Origin: JARYLZ01 sp964388275
GTDB lineage: Bacteria; Bacteroidota; Ignavibacteria; SZUA-365
Direction: 5' to 3'
Assembly: GCA_964388275.1 (NCBI GenBank)
Contig: CAYLZD010000049.1
Coordinates: forward strand, 1-21,589
DNA: 21,589 bases
The notes under the pieces were generated by a model. The model ran no database searches, was not told where the DNA came from, and saw only the letters and a program-made list of their open reading frames with translations. Below, one piece after another: positions 1 through 6,674 of the stretch (position 1 is its first letter; every line of letters starts with the position of its first letter). A program made the translations under genes and the position numbers.

Positions 1-2
1 TT

Positions 3-1199
3 CATGTAATGGCATTTGCGGCCGACAGTGCGGATATCTTCGCAGGCACCACGGAAGGAATATTCCGGTCTTCGGATAACGGAGGGACCTGGATTTTCAA
101 CAGCTCATGGGGTTCTTATTCGGTTTCCGCGCTTGCTCTTAAGGATTCTATTCTCCTCGCAGGTGCAAATACAATTATGCAATGTGATATAGCTCGTTCC
201 ACGGACAGGGGTATGACCTTTTTTGGACCGGATACATTTCCATCAGCTTCTACCTGTGTGAATGCGTTGATGTTTGTCGATACTATAGCTTTTGCAGGAA
301 TCGACCATGGCGTGCCCGCCGGATCGATTTACAGGTCATCTAATTTCGGCATTGCCTGGATTGTTCCAGACATTGGTTCACTCCAAACTTCCGATATCCG
401 GTGTTTCGCATACGCCGGAAATACTCTCTTCGCGGGAAGTGCTGGTCATAATCTCAACTCTTCCGCACTTGCCTCGAACGATTTCGGCAGGACGTTTAGG
501 TCGATAGCTTCCGGCCTGCCAAGCGCCGGCAGTCATCCAGTGCTGTCCATGGCCGTTCTGGATACTATACTATTTGTGGCGCCTGGCGGTAGTGGCATAT
601 GGAAGCGTCCACTTTCGCAGATAGTTCCCGTCACGCTCTCGTTCCTGTCAGCCCGGCTTGAGAACGGTATAGAGAAACTTGAATGGAAAACCGAGAGTGA
701 GAAGAACACACAGGGCTTCGAGATACAACGGCGCGAAGAAGCGAGGACCGGATGGATCAATATCGGATTCGTGAGCGCGCAGGGTTCCGGCGCTGGAAGC
801 ATGTCGTATGAATACGCATTCCGGCCGGAATCTGCTCCCGTTTACGGAAGCCGTGTGCAGTTCCGGTTGAAGATCGTCGATTACGACGGCACTTATGAAT
901 ACTCGGCGCCGGTGGACCTGGCGATGGAAGCCGGCGCGAACGGATTCCAATTAAATGCATCATACCCGAATCCCGCGGACAGACGCGCGGTGCTGGAATT
1001 CACGCTGTCGAGCGGCGCGCGTGTGCGCCTTGCGCTCGTGAACATGCTCGGCATGCTTGTGCGCAAGGTCGTCGATGACGAACTCAGCCCCGGTCAGCAT
1101 TCGTATCCCGTGGATACATCGGAGCTGCCGCGCGGGATGTACCTGTGCATACTGCAGGCAGGGAGCAAGGAATCGGTCAGGACGATGATAGTGAAGTGA
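3..1199 (+). CDS. T9SS type A sorting domain protein with Asp-box (BNR) propeller, 5' end outside window
   Basis: The frame is open to the left edge (codons before the first ATG at 9 read H-V), so this is the 3' part of a longer gene. The visible ~396 residues begin inside a beta-propeller. Asp-box-like motifs (S-S-D-N-G-G-T-W near residue 22, then S-T-D-R-G, S-S-N-F-G-I-A-W, S-N-D-F-G-R-T-F) mark blades of the sialidase/photosystem-stability-factor type. From about residue 207 comes an Fn3-like beta domain (V-P-V-T-L-S-F ... L-E-W-K-T-E ... F-E-I-Q-R), a common linker before T9SS tails. The last ~80 residues are the sorting domain: Y-P-N-P, then L-V-N-M-L-G-M-L-V-R, L-P-R-G-M-Y and a K-ending last strand. 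The protein should be exported by Sec, pass the outer membrane through T9SS, and be anchored or released. Its ligand is unknown. Its sorting domain and 3' flank recur almost unchanged at 10.9-11.4 kb. Confidence 0.85.
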   Translation, partial: HVMAFAADSADIFAGTTEGIFRSSDNGGTWIFNSSWGSYSVSALALKDSILLAGANTIMQCDIARSTDRGMTFFGPDTFPSASTCVNALMFVDTIAFAGIDHGVPAGSIYRSSNFGIAWIVPDIGSLQTSDIRCFAYAGNTLFAGSAGHNLNSSALASNDFGRTFRSIASGLPSAGSHPVLSMAVLDTILFVAPGGSGIWKRPLSQIVPVTLSFLSARLENGIEKLEWKTESEKNTQGFEIQRREEARTGWINIGFVSAQGSGAGSMSYEYAFRPESAPVYGSRVQFRLKIVDYDGTYEYSAPVDLAMEAGANGFQLNASYPNPADRRAVLEFTLSSGARVRLALVNMLGMLVRKVVDDELSPGQHSYPVDTSELPRGMYLCILQAGSKESVRTMIVK

Positions 1200-1260
1200 A
1201 AACGCAGGGCGGCGGCGCTGCACTATAATTGAGTCGTGCGGCTGCTGTGTCGGAGTGGGA

Positions 1261-1494
1261 CTCGGAATCCGGAGAACCGGGGCAGTGAAATCACATAAGC
1301 CGCAAAGGGCACAAAAGGCACAAAATCACAGTGACGGGAGCGGTGAAGAGCAAATCCCCGATACTCCTTAACTCCATAACTCTCAGCGTGGGGAACTGAT
1401 TTAAGGCGTTGTCAATTTGTGGCATACGAGCCCGGCGCCCGACGTCAATATTAATTTTCTCCGCCTCTTGCATTTTCCGGGGGGGGGGTATATT
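1261..1494 (+). repeat. Intergenic promoter repeat, copy 1 of 3
   Basis: This ~234-bp segment is nearly identical to 11191-11424 and 13107-13342, with no indels before the G run and roughly ten scattered substitutions. It contains a short 'GGCACAAA' iteration near 1306-1325 and ends in ten G followed by TATATT. Here the similarity to copy 2 extends much further left, to about 963, so it includes the sorting domain of the preceding gene. It sits between two T9SS cargo genes, and the next start codon is at 1679. Confidence 0.9.
1468..1494 (+). promoter_or_regulatory. Putative G-tract promoter, copy 1 (10 G)
   Basis: TTGCAT at 1468-1473 and TATATT(G) at 1489-1494 are separated by 15 bp, ten of which (1479-1488) are an uninterrupted G run. 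Read as a Bacteroidota promoter, the TTG (-33) and TAnnTT(G) (-7) boxes are 18 bp apart. Any slippage in the G run would change the spacing directly. Downstream is an AT-rich leader (1495-1560) and then the ATG at 1679. The promoter assignment is inferred from motif and position. Confidence 0.5.
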
Positions 1495-1678
1495 GCATAT
1501 ATCACAATAATAGATAATACACTCCTATATATGCGATAATACGATTACATCAGTACCCGCACGGAATCTTTCAAGCGACATCGAGCTCGTGCCGGAACGA
1601 TGAAACGCGCCGGTGCTGAAACAAGCGTTGCAACGAAACAAGTGAACTCACATTGCAGAACAATACAAAGGTGCGAAC

Positions 1679-2938
1679 ATGACGGCAAGAGGATCTTTCG
1701 CCATTTTCATAATGCTTGCCTCGCTGTGCGCAGGCCGGGCCCCGGGACAGTGGACGGAAATCGCAGACTTCAGATGGCCGGACTGGCCGGACCGCGACTT
1801 TCCAAGTCCAGTGATATCCATCGCGCTCATAGACAGCAACATTTTCGCCGGTACAATGTCAAGAGGAATATTTTTGTCTCGCGATGCCGGGAAGACGTGG
1901 AATCCCTCGGAAACCGGAATGACCGATCCGCTATGCGACCTTCTCGAAGTTGGGGGCAAGGTTTACGCCGGCACGCAGTATAAGGGAGTAGTTCTGTCCG
2001 TCGATACCGGAAAGAGCTGGGCGCCAATGAACAACGGGCTGACCAACCCCTGGGTGCTGGCTCTTACCCACAAGGACGGGATGTTGTTCGCGTCAACCCC
2101 CTCCGGTGTATTCAGATCATCGGATGGAGGCATGCTCTGGGAAGAGGCTAACGACGGAATAATCGTAAAACGAATTGAACGCCTGGCGACATCCGCCACC
2201 GCAGTATATGCCGGCGCTTACCGCGCCCTCTACAGGTCCAGCGATCTTGGCGCCTCCTGGCAGCGCGCGGATTCGGGTTTGGGGAATAGGCTCGTGCGGG
2301 CTCTTGGCGCATGTGGAGAAATGGTTTTCGCAGGGACTGACAGCGGCATATATCGAAGCTCGGACGAAGGCCGAAGATGGACTGCTGTCAATAATGGACT
2401 CACCACGCTGCACATGAAACGTTTCGCTGCCGCAGGCATGAATGTTTTCGCCGGGGCCGGTACCAGTCCCGGGTTGCGTGGGTCTCTCTACCTTTCGACG
2501 GACCTCGGAACAGATTGGAAAATAATAGACGATAACTTCAGCTATCCAGAGAATGGTATCTACTCCATCGCTACGGATGAACATTTCGTGTATATAGGGA
2601 CAGGCGGATACAAGTTATGGCGGCGCCAGTTGGAGGAATTGATTTCGTCGCTCGAAAATCCGGGTGAAGAACCGGAAAGCGGATCCCTCATTCTGCGGAA
2701 CTATCCCAATCCGGCACGCGGCTGCGCCACGATCTCGTTTACGCTTAAGCGTCGAACTTCAGTGTCCATGAACTTCTACGATGTTCGCGGGATTGAGGTG
2801 TTGTCGTGGCCCCAACAACATCTGGAAGCGGGAACGCATGAAAGAAAGCTGAGTCTGCCGGGAGGCATGCGCGGCGTGTATATCTGCGTGCTCTCAGCCG
2901 ACCGCGTGGTAAAATCCCGCGCTTTGATCATGCATTGA
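1679..2938 (+). CDS. T9SS type A sorted Asp-box beta-propeller protein
   Basis: The 419-aa protein starts at ATG 1679, with an AAAGGTG Shine-Dalgarno-like stretch 5 nt upstream. The N-terminus (M-T-A-R-G ... L-C-A-G-R-A-P-G-Q) is a Sec signal peptide, probably cleaved after Gln24. Six Asp boxes (S-x-D-x-G-x-x-W) follow; the first five have their Trp at residues 74, 114, 154, 194 and 234, an exact 40-residue period, and the sixth is at 280. Each repeat also carries V-F/Y-A-G-T before the box, typical of propeller blades. The last ~80 residues, from L-R-N-Y-P-N-P, form the T9SS sorting domain. The protein is therefore a secreted or surface propeller; Asp boxes alone do not imply sialidase activity, and no catalytic Arg triad can be assigned. 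It is the first gene downstream of promoter repeat copy 1. Confidence 0.9.
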   Translation: MTARGSFAIFIMLASLCAGRAPGQWTEIADFRWPDWPDRDFPSPVISIALIDSNIFAGTMSRGIFLSRDAGKTWNPSETGMTDPLCDLLEVGGKVYAGTQYKGVVLSVDTGKSWAPMNNGLTNPWVLALTHKDGMLFASTPSGVFRSSDGGMLWEEANDGIIVKRIERLATSATAVYAGAYRALYRSSDLGASWQRADSGLGNRLVRALGACGEMVFAGTDSGIYRSSDEGRRWTAVNNGLTTLHMKRFAAAGMNVFAGAGTSPGLRGSLYLSTDLGTDWKIIDDNFSYPENGIYSIATDEHFVYIGTGGYKLWRRQLEELISSLENPGEEPESGSLILRNYPNPARGCATISFTLKRRTSVSMNFYDVRGIEVLSWPQQHLEAGTHERKLSLPGGMRGVYICVLSADRVVKSRALIMH

Positions 2939-3090
2939 GCGGGTGTGCTGCGGCGATTGTACAATAATCCCGGCAAAGGTCAATGACCAATCAAGCATGA
3001 GCTCGTGTGCTTCGAACTGTAAGCGAAGCCAAGTATGGGACATCGATGTCGGTATTGAAATATATCCATATCAATTTGGAGAACCTCGAA

Positions 3091-4065
3091 ATGGAAATGT
3101 ACTATTTCTGTTACAATATGGCGTATCCGCGTCGCCGTCTAACCCGCACACACTGCTTTTATTTCAGCGATTGTCTCGCACTTTGTGGAATTGCTATTCT
3201 ACTTATGTGCACAAATAACACGCGCGTGGTTGCGGAGACCGACACTATTCGACTCGGCATAGTCTGTGTGCAATTCGCCGACTTACAGTCGAATATCGAT
3301 GCGCGTGGATCTTATGGATGGATCGATACAGACACCGACAATGTGCCTGATACGGGGCAAGCGGATAAGTACCGTTATCGCGATTTCTGGAATTTCTTTT
3401 TCCAGGAAAGCGGCAATCGCATCAGCCCTGACTACGACAGTCACCGAGGGATTGATAAGGGTTTCTTCGAAAACAGGTTGAACCTTGACCAGGGTCCCAG
3501 TCTCCGCGCGTATTATGAGGAAAACAGCTATGGGCATTTCAGCGTGCTTCCTGCCTTCACAAGGACAAACGAATCGGGTATTCTCAACAGCGTGAGCTAT
3601 TCTGGCAATGACCCGACGAACGGGATCATTCAGTGGATCACCTTGTCGAAGCCAAAGTCGCACTATTCAGAACCGTCTGAGGTAGTGGATTCAGTACAAA
3701 AAGAGAATTACAAGTTGCTCCGGGATAGTATCCCGGACTTCGATAACTTCACTTATGACCAGATTTACATCGTATTCGCCGGTGGCTGTCTGAGTTGGTG
3801 CATAGGCAGACCGGGATGCAGCGCATCCATGTACGGTCCTACAAAAAATTCGACTTCTACTTTCATGAATGGATATACAGTATTTCACGAATTTGGCCAC
3901 CAGCAGGGATTCATAGATCTATATGGCCCTTTCTACGAAGTGAGCAGAACCTGGGTTGGTAACCTGAGCCTGATGGGCTATGGGAAATCCCTGTGTTCCC
4001 AGACGCCGCCGCACATCGATCCCTGGCATAAAATTAAAAAGGGTGACTTAAATACATCATCGTGA
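3091..4065 (+). CDS. M6-family zinc metalloprotease, N-terminal part (frame broken at 3' end)
   Basis: This piece holds the catalytic domain of a secreted M6 (immune inhibitor A-like) metalloprotease. In-frame starts exist at 3007 (GTG), 3046, 3091, 3097 and 3118. ATG 3091 is preferred because a GGAG lies 9 nt upstream and because it leaves a basic stretch followed by the hydrophobic segment L-A-L-C-G-I-A-I-L-L-M, a plausible signal peptide cut near V-V-A/E-T. Family signatures are S-L-R-A-Y-Y-E-E-N-S-Y-G-H-F and the zinc site H-E-F-G-H-Q-Q-G-F-I-D-L-Y-G at about 3886-3927, with Glu as general base. After P-W-H-K-I-K-K-G-D-L the frame runs into N-T-S-S-stop. The family continuation (K-Y-I-I-V-N-D-V) is in the -1 frame, so the gene and the next entry are two halves of one ORF. 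Confidence 0.85.
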   Translation: MEMYYFCYNMAYPRRRLTRTHCFYFSDCLALCGIAILLMCTNNTRVVAETDTIRLGIVCVQFADLQSNIDARGSYGWIDTDTDNVPDTGQADKYRYRDFWNFFFQESGNRISPDYDSHRGIDKGFFENRLNLDQGPSLRAYYEENSYGHFSVLPAFTRTNESGILNSVSYSGNDPTNGIIQWITLSKPKSHYSEPSEVVDSVQKENYKLLRDSIPDFDNFTYDQIYIVFAGGCLSWCIGRPGCSASMYGPTKNSTSTFMNGYTVFHEFGHQQGFIDLYGPFYEVSRTWVGNLSLMGYGKSLCSQTPPHIDPWHKIKKGDLNTSS

Positions 4066-6659
4066 ATGACGTTCTGGAAAATGCCCCTCTTCCGATCATG
4101 GAGGAACCGTATACAGATGATCCCGATGGGAAACCTTTTGTCTACATTCTTCCGGTAACTGGTGATTACAGCGGATCTCCGAGCAATTGGGAACAGAATT
4201 TCTTCTACATAGTGGAAAACAGGCGCGCAATAAATGCGGATTCGTATATTAACAGGTTCTCGCATCATGATCAGGAAAAATACGGCGACACTGAGGGAAG
4301 CGGTGGATACGTCATTTGGGAGCATCGCTCCGGCGGGGGAAATAATCTCCGCGTCGTGGAGGCGGATAACAGATACGATATCACATCTAGACAATGGGGC
4401 CAAAATTCGACCGGTTCCCCCCGCGATTTCTGGAACAATGCAATGTTTGCGTCCTGGACCGCTCCCGGGGATTACACGATCGTAGTCAACTCCGACGGTC
4501 TTCCGAGATCGGAGTACCGCGAGCGAAGCGCGACGCGCGGGAAGCCAGTTCTGGCTAAATTTCCCGAGTATTCGACCGGCTCGAATGTTAATACCGTAAC
4601 GCTGCTCTCAACGGGAGGCAGATTCACGGGAACCGTAGATGCGACCAGATACAACAATCAGAGAAAACTCGCGTCGAACGGGTCAGACCTCCTTCTTGCA
4701 CATGAGACCGGCGATGAAAATGGCGTGAACAGGAGAGTATTCGTATCGATGTCCACAAACTCGGGCGTAACCTGGGGCTGGTGCGAACTCGTAAGCTCTA
4801 TAGCGTTCACCGGTTCACCTGCGGTAATGCCGTACGCTCCCCGCGATGCATCCGCGCCTTCGGTGTGCTGGATTGGCACGACGGAGAAAAAGCCGTGGGT
4901 GGCATGGCAGGAGTATGACGCCGGAACACAAAGTTGGAAAGTACTCGCCAGAGAGGCAGGACAGGGGGCATACGCGACAGGCGCAAAACTGATCGCCGAC
5001 AGCATTCAAACGAATACGGGGGTGGAACCGACTCCGGTAATCGCATGTGGCTACAACCAGTCCGGCAACTGTTACGCAAAGATTGTATTCGCAACCTCCA
5101 GCGGTTTGAAGGAATCGATAACCACGGACCTTGGCGCAAATTGGTCCGCCCCTTCGGTCATAGCATCCACGGACGGCAATTCAATTCGGCCGAGCCTGGC
5201 AATGTATTGGCAGCATTCCATTCTCGTGTACGAACAGGTGATCTTTACAACAGAGCAGTACAACAAATTGTATTACTCCATCGATGGCAATCCGGTGTCG
5301 TGCTTGACGGACAACGTGACTCCGCGTTTGTATAACCATTCACATCCGTGCGTGGAGCTAAAGGGCACGACAGCGCATGTGGTATGGACTGCCTCAATCG
5401 TGGAAGAAAGCGATTCGGAGGACGAAGAGGAAGTGCATCGGAAAGCGGTTCACACCGAATGGAATATTGATTTCACTCCAAGTTCATCGGTGACGACATT
5501 TTTCAATAGGAAATACAATAGAAGTGAGGTTTCAGAAGATCCCGTAACGGCAGCATTTCAGAATCCGGGGACAATAAAGGACGCGGACATCATTTGGAGC
5601 GTTAATGATCTCTCTCCAGGAGCACGTCTTCGCGGGAACAAGTACCGCTACAATCCGGCCACGAATAAGCATGAGTGGACGCGAGATCGGGAAAGTGCGT
5701 TGAGCACGCTCACAACACGGTATCCGGCCATGGTCGGTCTCGACAACGAAACACGGTCCGTCGTCACCCGGGGTTCGGCTTCGCCGTTCAGAATCGTTTC
5801 GAATCTTACATCCATCGATCCCGGCATTCAATCATGGAGCGGCCAGATTATCGACGTGATCACTTCCTCTTCCACGAGCCAGAATCCGGGATTGAAGATG
5901 ACTCTTGCTGCGCAGGAACCGGAGGTTCTGGATGGAGGAATCGTGACGGCGGTTTTGAAGAATGCGGGCATACCGGACAGCGGTTTCGACGGAAGGCTCG
6001 GCGGTCCGAACATCTTCGATCTGATGAAAACCGAATCGTATATTCTCGACCAGAACCAGAGCATCCTGTGGAATGTCGATCTCGTATTGGATTCCTCGTA
6101 CCAGCGCATGGACACGTTGATTATCGTAGGCCGGATGATCGAGGTACAGAGCGGACAGACGGTTGGAAGCAGCAATCCCGCGGAAATTCCCATGACGAAA
6201 TTCGACACGAGCCTCGTGTTCGGGTTCGAATTGCCTCCCGGTCTTTATCCTCAGGCGGAGATATCACTGACTCTTGAAGTGCTGAACGGGCAGGACATGG
6301 ACGCCGATCGATTCATCCATGCGATGATCAACATACAGTCGGACACCTCTGCGACGCCGAAGCGATTGGCGCCAGGTTCGAAGCCGGCGCTTACGTCAGC
6401 ATTTGACATCCACATCGCTCCAAATCCCCTTTCGTCGGAGGTTGCCTATCTTCAGTTCACAGCAACGTCGACGGAGCGCGTCAGAATAGAGGTCTACGAC
6501 CTGCTCGGAAGAATGGTGTCCTTGCTTATGGACGGAACAGTCCAGAAAGGAAATTTCTCGTTGCCCGTGTTCAGGAATCTGTTCCGCACGGGGTCGTATT
6601 TCATAAAAGTATCGTCACAGAGCCATTCTGAGACCGCGCATTTCACAGTTGTCCGATAA
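4062..6659 (+). CDS. M6 metalloprotease, C-terminal part with Asp-box region and T9SS sorting domain
   Basis: This frame is open from 4047 (L-K-Y-I-I-V-N-D-V-L-E-N-A) and continues the protease of the preceding entry without loss of sequence. A GTG at 4062 overlaps the upstream TGA (GTGA). It has no signal peptide of its own, so independent export is unlikely. The first ~110 residues continue the M6 fold (W-E-Q-N-F-F-Y-I-V-E-N-R ... G-G-Y-V-I-W-E-H). The middle has exposed-beta repeats with Asp-box-like motifs (S-T-N-S-G-V-T-W, T-T-D-L-G-A-N-W). An acidic patch (E-E-S-D-S-E-D-E-E-E) lies near residue 450. The last ~85 residues (I-A-P-N-P ... V-Y-D-L-L-G-R-M-V ... G-S-Y-F-I-K-V) are a T9SS type A sorting domain. 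Joined to its upstream half it would be a ~1,190-residue secreted protease. Whether the break is real or a base-calling loss of one A is undecided. Confidence 0.8.
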   Translation: MNDVLENAPLPIMEEPYTDDPDGKPFVYILPVTGDYSGSPSNWEQNFFYIVENRRAINADSYINRFSHHDQEKYGDTEGSGGYVIWEHRSGGGNNLRVVEADNRYDITSRQWGQNSTGSPRDFWNNAMFASWTAPGDYTIVVNSDGLPRSEYRERSATRGKPVLAKFPEYSTGSNVNTVTLLSTGGRFTGTVDATRYNNQRKLASNGSDLLLAHETGDENGVNRRVFVSMSTNSGVTWGWCELVSSIAFTGSPAVMPYAPRDASAPSVCWIGTTEKKPWVAWQEYDAGTQSWKVLAREAGQGAYATGAKLIADSIQTNTGVEPTPVIACGYNQSGNCYAKIVFATSSGLKESITTDLGANWSAPSVIASTDGNSIRPSLAMYWQHSILVYEQVIFTTEQYNKLYYSIDGNPVSCLTDNVTPRLYNHSHPCVELKGTTAHVVWTASIVEESDSEDEEEVHRKAVHTEWNIDFTPSSSVTTFFNRKYNRSEVSEDPVTAAFQNPGTIKDADIIWSVNDLSPGARLRGNKYRYNPATNKHEWTRDRESALSTLTTRYPAMVGLDNETRSVVTRGSASPFRIVSNLTSIDPGIQSWSGQIIDVITSSSTSQNPGLKMTLAAQEPEVLDGGIVTAVLKNAGIPDSGFDGRLGGPNIFDLMKTESYILDQNQSILWNVDLVLDSSYQRMDTLIIVGRMIEVQSGQTVGSSNPAEIPMTKFDTSLVFGFELPPGLYPQAEISLTLEVLNGQDMDADRFIHAMINIQSDTSATPKRLAPGSKPALTSAFDIHIAPNPLSSEVAYLQFTATSTERVRIEVYDLLGRMVSLLMDGTVQKGNFSLPVFRNLFRTGSYFIKVSSQSHSETAHFTVVR

Positions 6660-6674
6660 GCCGGCAAGTATGAT

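Noticed and set aside
1291..1473. Minus-strand ORF of 60-69 codons present in all three promoter repeats (also 11221-11427 and 13137-13346)
   Set aside because: The few differences among copies almost all change the amino acid (G/R, P/S/Q, Q/H, FP/SA, S/R, N/Y), there is no ribosome site, and the frame runs through the G tract. This looks like neutral DNA on that strand, not a conserved small protein.
1479..1488. G-quadruplex
   Set aside because: A single G10 run without three further G tracts nearby; the position between promoter boxes is a better explanation for its interest.
2956..2965. ATTGTACAAT perfect palindrome in the 2939-3090 gap as an operator
   Set aside because: A single 10-bp palindrome with no promoter boxes around it and no second copy in the window; likely chance.
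4040..4066. Programmed -1 ribosomal frameshift in the M6 protease
   Set aside because: The junction CTTAAAT does not fit the X-XXY-YYZ slippery pattern and no obvious downstream pseudoknot was seen; an indel is the simpler explanation.
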